This document shows positions 13,101 to 24,982 of a DNA stretch of 64,000 nt, piece after piece (position 1 is the stretch's first letter; the number at the start of each line of letters is the position of its first letter). The translations under genes and the position numbers were made by a program. The notes under the pieces were generated by a model. That model did no database searches, was not told where the DNA came from, and was given only the letters and a program-made list of their open reading frames with translations. Source of the stretch: Rotaria socialis (taxonomy: Eukaryota; Rotifera; Eurotatoria; Philodinida; Philodinidae); NCBI GenBank assembly GCA_905331475.1, contig CAJNYU010002250.1, positions 124,001 to 188,000 of the forward strand, read 5' to 3'.

Positions 13101-16100
13101 GTAATCACGAAGTTGCCAGTCGCCGACAAAGTTCTACTAGTGAAGCACATGTATCAAGCAAAAGAAGTAGTATTACATCCGATAAGAAAATTCCTAGTCG
13201 AAAACCAAGTAATGCTTCTGAACATGAAGCACCCAGTAATACCGATATTGTCTCCCGAGAACAACAAAATTCAAGTCGAGAAGAAAGTATTATTGATACA
13301 CGTAAAACATTGAGCCGTCAGAGTAGTACAACTTTTCAACAGCAACCAACAAGTCAAAGAGAGACATTATCTGCTGAACATGAGAAATTCACTCATCGAA
13401 ACAGTCATGCTTCAGAACATCACACCTCCGATCATCAACCAAGTACTAATGATCATCATGAACGAAAGCTATCGAAGTTCGAAAATTAACTAGATTTCAA
13501 TCAAAAGAAAAATCTCTTTTATTTTTCCTTTTAGTGGATCAGTTGCTCGAAAAACAAGTGCAGCTGAACGAGAACATGCATCGTATGTTTTGTCTTTTTG
13601 TTAAAAGTCAATTTACTTTATTTACTCTGTTTAGTCGTCGAGCAAGTGAACAAGAAGAAATCGCGCCATCCAGTCGTCGAACGAGTACAAATAAAGATAA
13701 ACATGCAGCAAGGTTTTCATTTTTTGAAAAGAAACTGATTCTATTTTTTAACAAATAACATTTTTTTTAGTCCTCGTCATTCAGATGTAGATAATATTTC
13801 TGCACCACAAGTATCAAGCCATCGTAGTAGTTTAAGCAAGCAAGATAATCAACCAATCAGTGCGCATGTTCGCAAAGAAAGTCATCCAACATCGGTGCAT
13901 AGCCAAGATACCAATCATCAACAAATAAACAATGAACCAAATTTATTACATAGAGATCATTCATCATCAGAAACAGAAGCTCCAAATCGAGCGACAATTA
14001 AACATCAACGAGAACGTGTACCAGTTAATGAAAAACGACAAAAATCTTCATCGTCAGTTGATAACAGCGATCATCATCAAGCAACTACTATTCCTCGACG
14101 TTCTAGTCAACAATCAAAACGAAATTCAAGTAAAACTACTGATGAAACTGTTGTAGCACCTATTATAATGGACCCATCAAAAGTTCGACAACATAGCGGA
14201 AACGTAAATAACATTCTAATCATTTTTAATTTATATTATTTTTACATAAATATTTTTTCATTCATTTATAGCGTGGATTTAAAGGGGATTCTGATAATGA
14301 ATATACATCAAAATTACCGCCTGTCAATAAATCATTTCAAAATAAAACACATCATTCAGAAACAGTAAATAGACAAAAAATTCCATTATCAAATCGATCC
14401 GAAACGCATCATGTATCATCATCACGTTCTTCAACAATAAGTGACAGTGCACAAAAACCGAATTGGTTGAAACAAATTCCTATTCCATCAATTCATTTTA
14501 CTGACAATGAAACTTCGTCAGCAATGGACCAAGGAGTACGACCACAATCACCAAATGTAGAGCAAATCGCTGAACGTAATAAATTAATAACACCGCCTCC
14601 ACCAAGAACAGCAAAATCATTCACAGGAAAAAAACGAATTGTTACGGGTAAGTAGTATATTTCTTGTTTTGTTTTCAATCATTAGATTTTCTCTTTTTTT
14701 TCTGAAAAGAGGGATCAAGACGAAAACAACAAGGACATTTATCACGTCGAAGTAGCAGTGCTGACTCAGGAGCTATTCGCATGGTCGATGATGATTCACT
14801 GGATTCATCATCAGACAATAATTCAAATTTTGAAACACAACGACGCCGACATAACAAACTGAAAAAGAGAGATGCTGAAACAAATACTGAAGATATATAC
14901 GATATCGAACAACACAAACCACAACGTAGCTTTTTTGATGAAAGAGGTAATTTATTGTTTATACGAATCATTTATTTGCCTTTGTTTAAAAAGAACTATA
15001 TGAGAAAACAAAGATCAATCTGTTGTGTAAAAAGAAGCCATATATAGAATTAATCAAAATAATTTTTGATTGGCAATGATTTAATTGTAAAAAATATTTA
15101 ATATATATATAGATATAATAACATATTTTATTTTTTCTTCTATATTGAATGAAGCAATTTCTTCTCATGACTAATTGCATGAAATTAACAAATTTCCTTA
15201 ATCAATTTTGTATATTATTAATAATTTATTTTATTTTAGAATTAACTCCACAAAAACCATTAAAAGCAACAAAACCACTATCGGATCATTTTCATGATAC
15301 ACATCGACATACATCAAATAAAGAACAAACCTTAACAACACCTGATACAACATCAAATATAGATACGCCTACTATTCAACGTACAGTGAAAGTAGCAAAA
15401 GATCACAGCCAAGACAAAGATCCTGTTAACGTTAATGTTACTGTTGTTGTTAAAAAGTTCGCTGGTACAAATGAGGACGGAAATACACGTACAGTAACCG
15501 AAGCCTATTTTGAGCCTGTTCAACATCCATCGGAAATTCCTTCATCAACAATAGACGATAAAGAAAAAGCTGAAATATCAAACGAACGTCCTAGATCAAC
15601 CGAGCAACCACTCTTACAATCTTCAGAACAATTTATTAGCTCGAATGATCGTCAAATACAATCGGATACAGAACAGATGACAACTGAAAAACAAAAGAAA
15701 CATCGTCGACCAAAACGTATATCACGTACATGTCAAACATATGAATGTGTTTTTCGTCGTATGGAACGAGACCAACAGCATGATTTACGAGCAACTAGTG
15801 ACACAGAAAAAAATGTTCAAACACTTAAATCACAATTACGTCCAAGAAAAAAATCACCAAAAAAAAATTATCCTCTTTATCTATCGACTGATTCATTCAG
15901 GTTGTCTATCTGTTTTAGTTCATTTTCTTTACTAATTTTTATTTAAAACTGCTTTTATTTTCTCAAGTAGAGTAGAAGAATTACTACCAAAATCATTTCA
16001 TCAATCACGAAAAAATATATCAAAATCATCGGCTATTGGTCGCAGTTTATCACCGCAAGGTGGTAAACTCTTAATTCTTCGTCCAACACTTCCATTTCAT

Positions 16101-16373
16101 CATACGGATGCAGTTAATGTTCAACGTGTATGCCTTCAATATGCTATTGATTTAATTCCGAATGATAATGCTACACATGCTCCAATGTCTGCTAATCGAA
16201 ATATATCAAATGTTCTTAAACATCCCGAACAAACAAGTAGTTTACCGATGATTAGTGCATCGACATCAGGGCTTCATCATATGTCATCAAATAAATCAAC
16301 AAAATCAGCAAAATCAGCTTCAAATAAAAGTGAAGAATTTACCCACCAACGTAAAAATGGTGGTGGTGTTTGA
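10197..16373 (+). CDS. Large disordered Ser/Arg-repeat protein, 14 exons, about 1,728 aa
   Basis: No known family was recognised. Exons by hand: 10197-10296, 10357-10489, 10560-11199, 11250-12121, 12176-12265, 12312-12371, 12421-13476, 13535-13582, 13635-13712, 13771-14203, 14272-14647, 14710-14946, 15240-15900 and 15971-16373. The sum is 5,187 nt with all phases agreeing; the donor at 13477 (GTTCG) is weak. The product is almost wholly low-complexity: rich in Ser, Thr, Asp, Glu, His, Gln and Arg, with no membrane segment. The largest exon codes about 25 imperfect repeats of about 13-15 residues of the type SSRKxSxxSEHxxxS, giving many R-x-x-S sites typical of basophilic kinase targets. The last 400 residues are less repetitive, with VNVNVTVVVKKF, a Cys pair in TCQTYECVFRRMERD and KLLILRPTLPFHH. 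A scaffold or cytoskeleton-bound role is only a guess. AATAAA occurs near 16497. Confidence 0.85.
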
Positions 16374-17846
16374 TTGAACTATATTTTTTTACATGATTGA
16401 ACTAGAAAAGTGTGTCTGTGATTTAGCTTCCTCTTCATTTATTTATTCTTATTTATTCTTATATATTTTATTTTTTTTCTTTACAGAGAAATATTCAATA
16501 AAATTTTTTCAAGGCCTGCTGCTTTTTGAAATAGACACATAAAATAAAATATAATAATAATAACCGTATTTGTTTTTTTCAGTAGCTTTTAGAATTATTT
16601 TTTTAACAAATTTTTATAAAAAAATAAAATAAAATATCAGTAAAATTGATTTTATTTGTATAGTAAGAAGAAAAGCAAAATATCATCATGCATATTCAAT
16701 TCATTTTTCGATTGATATAAAAGTAGACTATTATTAAATAATGATTTTTTTTCTTTCTAAATCCAACAATTGAATAAGAAGATTCAGTTTTTTTTTCTAT
16801 ATTTCATTGACGTCATATATGCAGAGAACAGAAAACGGCTTATTTCAATCCTTTCATTACAGATAAAAAAATATCATATGCTTTTTTATTGTTCCAATAA
16901 TACATTTACAAAACCAAAAAGAAGCCATGAATATTATGCAATCATTATATTTCAATGCTAAATCATAATAATGGATATTATAGGATAGAAAAAAAAAATT
17001 ATTTTTCTTGTATATATGCTTCTGGACTATTTGCACTCACGATAAGAAATATATTGTCGAACATTGGAATACGAGTCAATGTCAGTACAGTAGAATGCAA
17101 GAATGAATAGATAAATGTCTTCAGAAATTACTCACACTTGACTAAACCAATATACTATTCGAGTCAATTCAGAATTGATAATCATTTATTTCTTATAATG
17201 GAGCCTCATATCTGCTGAACAAGGTTCATATTAGACAGGAAGCGGAAAATATAAACAATAGAAGTATCATTTACGATACTACATTATAAACAAATCATCA
17301 TTGCTCAAGAATATGTTCTTGCCTTGGAAACTCATCAAGATGCATCCAAAACGGAAGTGTTAGAAGATTCGTACGCTAACTTTATTGATCAATGATAGCA
17401 AACAGGAACTTTGCTAATTACTATTTCCGTTTTAAATCTGCAGTATTAATATTGACAAATTCATTATAGTTATGTTCAATGCAAAACTTTTGTTTTGTCA
17501 AAAACAAATATAATAGAGGGGTTTTCTTCCTTCTTTCTATTTGGTATCTTGATATGACAAGACAATAAAGCGTAGTATTCAACAGAAACCATTATTTTGA
17601 TATATCTAATTTGTTGAAATATGAATAAAAGAAAGTCTATGAGAAAAGTAATAAGTATATATAATTGATTATAATCTCCAACATCCTTAACTACGGTTTT
17701 CTTTCCATCCTAACAAGACTAGTATATGAATACAAAAGAAAGATGAATCAGATATATTTCATTTCATTCGGATAGTAGTTTCGATAATAATATGATTTAA
17801 AGTATCTTCCTACTCTTCGTTTGTCGAGTGTTTCTTAATGACTAGA

Positions 17847-17866
17847 ATATATATATATATATATAT
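17847..17866. repeat. (AT)n microsatellite
   Basis: About ten AT units in intergenic DNA. Confidence 0.85.
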
Positions 17867-18549
17867 AAATGCATAGTATTATGTCTCACTATTATTATAA
17901 TGTCGAAATCCGTTAGACCACAAAATGAGTTCGAACAGAAAAATTACGATAATCAATCTTATTTTCGTACAACCACTTATCTTTGTTCAAATCATTACCG
18001 ATTAGAAATTGAATAAGAAAGTAAAGTATACGATTCAATCATCAACGAACAAAAGAAACGTACAACATAAATTCGTTTGACCTATTATTATATAATTTTT
18101 CGACAAAGTAAGTTTTTTCGATTGATCACTTGTTCAACTTTCACTTTTTTTCATACATAAATAGATTGTACGTTGTATTTTTTTTATTCTTATAATTAGA
18201 TTTTTGTAGTAATAAAGAAAAATAAAGAGAACCTAAGAAATATTCTACATTTCTATTGGGTTCAATAAACAGATAAAACAAAAAATATCTACTCTTCAAT
18301 AGAAACTATATTCTCAGCACGTCGATTATAAATATTGATGATGGAAACTAGTTTCATCGTAGAATGAAAGAGAGAAAAAGAAAAAACTTCGGCAATGAGC
18401 AATGCAGCTAGAGCACCTACGTATGTTTCTATAAGGTTTGCGACATTTCCGCTTCTTTTTCTTTTTCTCCTTTGGGCGTCATCAAACAACTTAGTCGAAC
18501 GCATTTGACTTACGGGTGTTACTTTTTCTTTTTGCTCCATCACTTTCTT

Positions 18550-18571
18550 CTATCTATCTATCTATCTATCT
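18550..18571. repeat. (TCTA)n microsatellite
   Basis: About five and a half TCTA units, 330 bp before the first tRNA gene. Confidence 0.85.
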
Positions 18572-18896
18572 TATTCTTTGAGCAGAAAATGCCTACAACA
18601 ATATACGATTGATTTTAGTATGTATACATGCACTATTTCTCTATTCATTTAGGTGATATAATCGTATTATGTCATTTAAAACATTTACTCGTATAAGAAA
18701 AATTATGTAAGTGTAATGGAGTTTTGCTAAGAATAAAAAAAAATTATTCCTCAAAGAACTTTGTTAGCTGCATGAGTCTTTTAACAGTTGCACAGATTAT
18801 AAAGATATATTCATGTAAGTTAGCTGCAATATGCCATATACTTATGAGTATATTCATTTTAGATAATAAAAATAACGAAAAGAAACAAAAAAAGAA

Positions 18897-18969
18897 CGCC
18901 CGAGCAGGGGCTCGAACCCTGGACATTGTGGTTAAAAGCCACACGCTCTACCGACTGAGCTACCCGGGC
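18897..18969 (-). tRNA. tRNA-Lys (UUU), copy 1
   Basis: A 73-nt cloverleaf on the minus strand. The acceptor stem GCCCGGG pairs with CTCGGGC (one G-U), and the discriminator is G. The D arm is GCTC/GAGC, the anticodon loop CTTTTAA with anticodon TTT at 34-36, and the T arm CAGGG-TTCGAGC-CCCTG. No intron, CCA not encoded. A run of seven T on the minus strand just past the 3' end fits a Pol III terminator. It appears identical to the other four copies in this cluster. Confidence 0.96.
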
Positions 18970-19667
18970 TTGTTTCTTTTTGATCTTTATTGCTTCTGAC
19001 TCATTTAGATCATAGTTACGATAGATGAGCATGACTTGTTTTTAATCATCGACGCAGAATATCATTCATCGGGGAAAAATCACATAGGTGAATCAAAAGT
19101 GCGTATTTAGTGTTGTTATAATTGTGAGAATTGAATAGTAAAAAAAGGAAAGGATCAAACGAAAATAAAAAATTGGTAAGAAAAATTTTCAGAGTTGTTT
19201 CTTTTTTTTTAATAAGTACTTGAAAAAGTGTCAACTAAAATTATATTCCTAAATAGGAAACATTGATCGATTAGTAAAATTTGACACTCTCAAATGTAAT
19301 CTTTTTAGTAAGCTTCACGATGAAAATTTTCGAATGAAGTCTACATAAAAAGACAATGTTTGAGAGTCTATACAAATAAAATATTTTAATCTTCATAATC
19401 TAACCACTTTATCTCAATTATTGAGTTTTCTGTATAAAATCATTATATGAATTGACTTTCATAATTTACTAAAAGTAAAATAATATAAGTATATAGCTAA
19501 TGGAATAAAAATAGTAGTCTTCCTCAACGTCGTCAGTATTTATCGGTTACATATAAGGGTGACTATGCATTGCTTATTTGATGAATAAGACTCGTTTGTC
19601 TTCAATGGCATTATTTAGAAGAAGAAAAAAAATATTTTTTATTTTTAAAAAGTAAAATAAAAAAGAG

Positions 19668-19740
19668 CGCCCGAGCAGGGGCTCGAACCCTGGACATTGT
19701 GGTTAAAAGCCACACGCTCTACCGACTGAGCTACCCGGGC
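19668..19740 (-). tRNA. tRNA-Lys (UUU), copy 2
   Basis: Same 73-nt sequence as copy 1, with internal A and B boxes intact and a T run after the 3' end. Its 5' flank (19741-19829) is an 89-bp spacer that is repeated in the next unit. Confidence 0.96.
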
Positions 19741-19829
19741 ATGATTCTCTTTACTGCATAATGCGGATTGACCTTGCGTATATAAGCGATGTCAAATGGA
19801 AAAAATTCAGTAAACTGTAAAAAAGAAAA

Positions 19830-19902
19830 CGCCCGAGCAGGGGCTCGAACCCTGGACATTGTGGTTAAAAGCCACACGCTCTACCGACTGAGCTACCCGG
19901 GC
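19830..19902 (-). tRNA. tRNA-Lys (UUU), copy 3
   Basis: Identical 73-nt gene. With the 89-bp spacer at 19741-19829 it forms a 162-bp unit. A second copy of the spacer follows at 19903-19991. Confidence 0.96.
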
Positions 19903-19991
19903 ATGATTCTCTTTACTGCATAATGCGGATTGACCTTGCGTATATAAGCGATGTCAAATGGAAAAAATTCAGTAAACTGTAAAAAAGAAAA

Positions 19992-20005
19992 CGCCCGAGC
20001 AGGGG
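19992..20005 (-). tRNA. tRNA-Lys fragment cut by an N
   Basis: Fourteen bases matching the 3' end of the tRNA gene (acceptor strand and start of the T arm), stopping at the N at 20006. The rest of the copy is missing. This is most likely an assembly break within the tandem array rather than a true gene fragment. Confidence 0.8.
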
Positions 20006-20030
20006 NTTCATAAATCAGAAAAAAATACAG

Positions 20031-20103
20031 CGCCCGAGCAGGGGCTCGAACCCTGGACATTGTGGTTAAAAGCCACACGCTCTACCGACTGAGCTACCCG
20101 GGC
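20031..20103 (-). tRNA. tRNA-Lys (UUU), copy 4
   Basis: Identical 73-nt gene, just beyond the N. Its flanks differ from the 89-bp spacer, so it is an older neighbour or belongs to another part of the array. A run of seven T lies downstream on the minus strand. Confidence 0.95.
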
Positions 20104-21057
20104 ATGCTAAATTTTCATGATGAGCGCTAGTGTCTCAGGGGCTATGTACAATAATTTTATCTATTTGCTCTAGTTCTATGCAATTAACAGTGATAACATA
20201 TATTATTTGGAAGGTTTCATCATAAGTTCTCCTTTTTTTTTATTGTGATTATTATAACAACTAGAACTAGTTTGACGTTAGAAGCCATGCATATGAACTA
20301 CCTATTGATAAATGAAAAACTTGTTGATTATTGATTTTATGATGTTAAGTAAAAGTATTATTTGAATACTAGGATAGATTAATAATAAGGTATATTATAT
20401 CATTTCAGTACGCAAAGGTTATTTTTAAATAAAAATAGAAGAGAAGACCATCTCACTGTGTTAATGGATATTTCTATGCATCAGTATTTGCACACACTGA
20501 ACAATAGTTTCCTAATTTTAGTCTAAAATATGATTCGAATTCCAAAACGTCGTAAAGCAATAGCTTCCGCTTTCGTGTGCTTTCTAAGAATTTATTTTCA
20601 AATTTCTATATATCAAATTCTGCATTTTTGGTTTTGAATCAATGTACATGCAATTTTGTTTTTTTTGTACTGTCTGTAAACGTTTCTTGGCTTGTGATTA
20701 CTAATTCTATAAACACTGACGCATTTCCATTTATCAAATGTCAAATACAGCGTTTACTATAGCAGAAACAAAGTATCCGATTGTTTTTCTGAGTAGACTT
20801 TGGTACAGATGTCTAAAAAAGTTTTTTTTTGCTTGTTGACTCCCATTCCACTTTAGCCAATAAGTGAATGAAATTGAAGTCCTAACAAAATCTCTATCAC
20901 ACATTAACACTCGAACAACTGATTTGAATTCTTAAAAAATAAACGTAAGTAAAACTGTATATATAAACGAAGTGGACTGGCTTCTGGTTAGGTTTTAATT
21001 TTGTTTTGTTTGATGAGAAAAAATAGAAATTTTTAAAAAATAAAACAAAAAAAGGGA
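20104..21057. other. Spacer between tRNA-Lys copies 4 and 5
   Basis: About 950 bp of AT-rich sequence with no recognised gene or element. Confidence 0.6.
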
Positions 21058-21130
21058 CGCCCGAGCAGGGGCTCGAACCCTGGACATTGTGGTTAAAAGC
21101 CACACGCTCTACCGACTGAGCTACCCGGGC
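21058..21130 (-). tRNA. tRNA-Lys (UUU), copy 5
   Basis: Identical 73-nt gene about 1 kb from copy 4, with a T-run terminator on the minus strand downstream. The gene body is conserved while its flanks are unrelated to those of copies 2 and 3. Confidence 0.96.
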
Positions 21131-22658
21131 TGATGCTTCCTGTAAATATAATTGTTCTTGAGTTAAATGTAACTTAACTGGACTAGCTTTTAATCAGATG
21201 CTCTTGAGATTTATCCTTAATCAATAGGATAATCAATTGAAATGTTCATTTGAACAAGTGTTAGACACTCATTCATTGTAGTTTAAAACAAGTACGAAAT
21301 GAATGTTTTTTCGTCTGTTGTACTTATTCCGTAATGCTTTAGAGTATTGAAAATTAGTTCTTTTATTTTATTTTATGTATAATAAATTCTTCAAAATACA
21401 TTGAACATGACTTGCTGCGAGCTCTCTCTCTCTCTAGAGAGATTGTTTTATACATCGAAGGAATTTGCAGAAAATATTTATATAATAAGTGTATAAAATC
21501 CTTGAAATCTTTAGATTTAACGAGATTTTCTTCCCTACTTATTCTTTATGATTAAATTCTAAGAATTAGTAATCAGAATACAAACTGTAGGGGTTTGATA
21601 ATCCGTCATATTTTTCATCTTTCGTCTCGAGTTTCTCCTCGATGTTTACCATCAAATATGCACCATAGTTCTCGTTTTATAAGTAGATCCTATTAGAGGA
21701 ACTACGGATAATAAACAACTAACGTTACCAGCAGTAATAAATTATGCAGTTTGCAATCGATTAGAAAATCAAACATACATTTGTTTTCGCTTATAGGCAC
21801 TCCAAAAGGATATACTTTGGTTTTCTTTTCTTGTACGATGTTTTCTTTTTCGTTCAAATGAAATCAATACAATTTTATAGATTATTGAGGCGAAGAGTAC
21901 GTCAGATCAATGTCAAAGATATGTGCTGTAGGATGCACTACATATCTGAAAATATTCCTGTATATTTCATGTGATCATCGACCTACAATTTTGTCGATCT
22001 CGTATAGTTGCTTATCTTCAATCTATATATAGAATTTCCTATTAATTATCGGACTTCGATAAAACTATTCGCATGAATCCATAAAGCTTAGTATGTCATC
22101 ACATATATATGTATGAGCTCAGAGATCCCCTGTTCGTTTGTTTGTTGCTATTCGTGTAAAGCAAGAGGATCGTTACTTTTTTCTTCATAATTGAAACGAC
22201 ATGAATGTTGTTTTCCAACAAAAATAAATAGTTCATATATTTAGAGTAATGAAGAAAAAATTTATCATGAACATATTTTAATTCTTTTTCTCTAGTTTTA
22301 CATTATTTGTCAGAAAACAGCATGGTAATCAAAGTATTAATCGAGCTTATACTTTAAAAGAGTTCTAGTATTAATTCTTTTATTTTATTTTGTTTTAGTT
22401 TTATTTCCTATTCAAATCAGTAGAAAAATCTAACAATCGCAGAATAACAATGTGTATTTTGAGAAAAAAATAACCCTAAAAGAAAGAAATCAGAATGAAG
22501 AACGACGACAGTATGAGAAAATTTATGTTATACCACGCATGCCGAGAGAATGAATAATGCTTGGATGTGTGCGTGTGTGCGTGTGTGCATGTGTGCATGT
22601 GCTAGCAGTATAATACTTGGGAGTCTTTAGTAGAACTAGACAAAGACGAATACATAAA

Positions 22659-22683
22659 AGAAGAAGAAGAAGAAGAAGAAGAA
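22659..22683. repeat. (GAA)n microsatellite
   Basis: About eight AGA/GAA units. On the minus strand it makes a spurious Leu-rich open frame. Confidence 0.85.
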
Positions 22684-23353
22684 AACTGCCATCATTCCTT
22701 TTTTCTCTTTCTTTTTCTTGTTTTGCTGCTGGTCTTCTACACTTGAACATTCTATAAGCATTCCTTTTTCTCGGCCCATTTTTTTCTACTTGATCGTCAT
22801 CATGTAGTAGAGAAAAATGAGTGAGTATTTTGTTCGTATATATTAAGAGTCTAGATTCGCTAACATCTCAGTTTTTATCGTTGCTACGTTTTGTCAAAAC
22901 AAATTTAATTAATGGAACAAGTTTGATCTTAATCGATAGATAACTAGTAAAACATCATGTATGTTTCATATTTCATATTAACCTGTTTCAAGAAGATTAC
23001 AATGAGAAAAATGAAACGATGATTATTTTTTGTCTGTACCAAGTATTTTTTGCCAATAAGGGAAAAGAAAATAAGTTAACGTAAATATTTTTATTCCCAT
23101 GGAGTCTTCATCCGCAGACTGTTACTGGAGTCTATAATATATATATTTTTTTCTTAATACTACTCTCATGCTACACAATGCATTTCCTTGAAAAATATAA
23201 ACACGTCGGTAATATTTATGGTATTATAGATAGATAGAGAGGATAATAAGTATTTTAACCTAAACTTCCGATTCAGTAAATTTAAAACATGATTGCATTA
23301 AGAATATTTTTAGAAATCTATCTTGTATCTGATATTTGATGAATTCACTTTCT

Positions 23354-23377
23354 TGAGAGAGAGAGAGAGAGAGAGAA
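23354..23377. repeat. (GA)n microsatellite
   Basis: About twelve GA units, some 50 bp upstream of the kinase start codon. Confidence 0.85.
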
Positions 23378-23428
23378 ACTAATCATAATTGATTAAAATA
23401 ATTTTAGATTGTAAACCAAATTGTTAAG

Positions 23429-24982
23429 ATGGAGAATGATTCTTTACCATTATTATCTGATACAAATGAACGTTTTCGTCGAATACGTGAACTTGGCTCC
23501 GGAACATATGGACGTGTGCTATTAGCATTTGATCGTGATCTACAACAACGTTGTGCATTAAAAGTTCTACCAAAGTCAACAACAAAATATCGTGATTTTC
23601 AACGCGAATATAATTATTCATTATTGTTATCACCACATCGTTCGATAATAAGTACATATGAAGATCGATGTTATCAAACAGCAGATGCATTCGTTATTGT
23701 TCAAGAATATGCGCCATTAGGAGATTTATTTGAATCAATACCACCACAACGTGGCTTACCAGAAAAAGCTGTTAAAACAATCATGAAACAAGTTTCTTCA
23801 GCACTCGAATTTATGCATGAGAAAGGACTAGTAAGTTAACTTAAATTTAAACTTGATTTTGAATACAAATCAATTTCTTTATAATACATAACAATATTCG
23901 AAGTTGATCGTGTGTGATATTTTATAGAAAATTTTTCGAATCTTTCATACGATTCGGTATCTTCCATTGATGATCAATCATATACAAAAATGAATAATTG
24001 AAAATGTTGTGATTTTGATAGTATGCCTGTAGTAAATATTTAATTGTTCAAAATAAAGATGACAATAGTAGAGTATTTAAAGAATTACAAAGACCCAATT
24101 ATTTTGTGCTGCACTTCAAAAGGAGAGATGCGCTCATTACATATTCTATTCATTTATATTTAGGTTCATCGTGATGTTAAACCAGAAAATGTTATGATAT
24201 TTGATGCAGATTTTCACAAAGTCAAATTAATTGATTTTGGTATGACACGAAAATGTGGCTCATACGTCAGACGTTTAATTGGAAGTATACCCTATTCGCC
24301 TCCCGAAGTATGTAGTGCACTAAATAATGATATACTTGTTTCAACTGCTATGGATGTTTGGGCATTTGGTGTATTACTATTTTGTTGTTTAACAGGTTAG
24401 TCTAAATTTATCAAAAAACAAAATTTTCTTTCATTAAAAACCATATAAATAATTACTTTATAGGAAATTTTCCTTGGGAACATGCTCAAGAATCAGATGT
24501 TTATTATAAAGAATATTTACAATGGCATCGAAATCATCAAAATCATCAAATAAAACGTCGATACAAATTACCATCACAATGGTATCGATTTACTAGCCAT
24601 TTAATGAGAGTATTTAATAAGATGCTAGGTAAAATTCTATCTTTTAGTTAGATGAATTATTTTATGTAAAAAAAATAATTACAAACTTTTAGATCCGGAA
24701 TCATTAAAACGATGCCCAATAACTGACATAGGTAAATATTATGATTATAGATGGATTCACGATCAAAATAATTGTCGACGTTTATCAAATGAAGATGAAG
24801 GTGTCGAAGAAGATTTTTCATCGTCAGAAAATGGTATAGAAAGTAATGCAATGACAATAAGTGCAACAAGTAATACTGATTTTGAGGAACTAACACAAAT
24901 GATGAGAAATTCTCTAACTACATTCGATCATATAACATCTGGTGATAATCAAAAAACCCTACCCACTAAACTTTTGTCCTGA
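23429..24982 (+). CDS. SBK1-like serine/threonine protein kinase, 362 aa
   Basis: A protein kinase of the SH3-binding-domain kinase (SBK/NKF1) type. Exons 23429-23830, 24164-24395, 24464-24628 and 24693-24982 give 363 codons including the stop. Residues about 15-300 form the kinase domain: glycine loop [10 protein letters not shown], catalytic lysine in ALKVL, catalytic loop [13 protein letters not shown] motif (LIDFGMTRK), a PPE in place of APE, and [20 protein letters not shown]. The stretches [30 protein letters not shown] and GNFPWE are close to vertebrate SBK1. The intron before HRD begins exactly after LV of GLVHRD. The C-terminal tail (about 60 residues) is acidic and Ser/Thr-rich with no recognised domain. 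All key catalytic residues are present, so it should be active. The substrate is unknown. Confidence 0.93.

Larger units (their letters stand above)
16374..18896. other. Intergenic region upstream of the tRNA cluster
   Basis: AT-rich, no supported gene. It contains an (AT)n run at 17847-17866 and a (TCTA)n run at 18550-18571. A minus-strand open frame at 18289-18543 was judged unsupported. Confidence 0.6.
19741..20005. repeat. 162-bp tandem repeat containing tRNA-Lys
   Basis: The 89-bp spacer (with GCATAATGCGGATTGACC and GTATATAAGCGATGTC) plus the 73-nt tRNA occurs once complete (19741-19902). It then occurs as a spacer plus the first 14 bases of the tRNA, ending at the N. The spacer copies look identical, implying a recent duplication. 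The true number of units may be higher than shown. Confidence 0.85.
21131..23428. other. Intergenic region before the kinase gene
   Basis: AT-rich, with no gene seen. It holds a GT/GTGTGC-rich stretch at about 22566-22602, a (GAA)n run at 22659-22683 and a (GA)n run at 23354-23377. An ATTTTAG acceptor-like site lies about 20 bases before the kinase ATG and may end a 5' UTR intron or accept a spliced leader. Confidence 0.55.

Noticed and set aside
18289-18543. 84-codon minus-strand frame with a hydrophobic stretch
   Set aside because: No recognisable family, runs into simple sequence, and no conserved context.
18897-21130. CRISPR-like array (repeated 73-bp units)
   Set aside because: The repeats are complete tRNA-Lys genes with cloverleaf structure, and the spacing is irregular.
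22523-22750. Minus-strand frame with a Leu run and His/Thr repeats
   Set aside because: It is the translation of the GAA and GTGTGC simple repeats.
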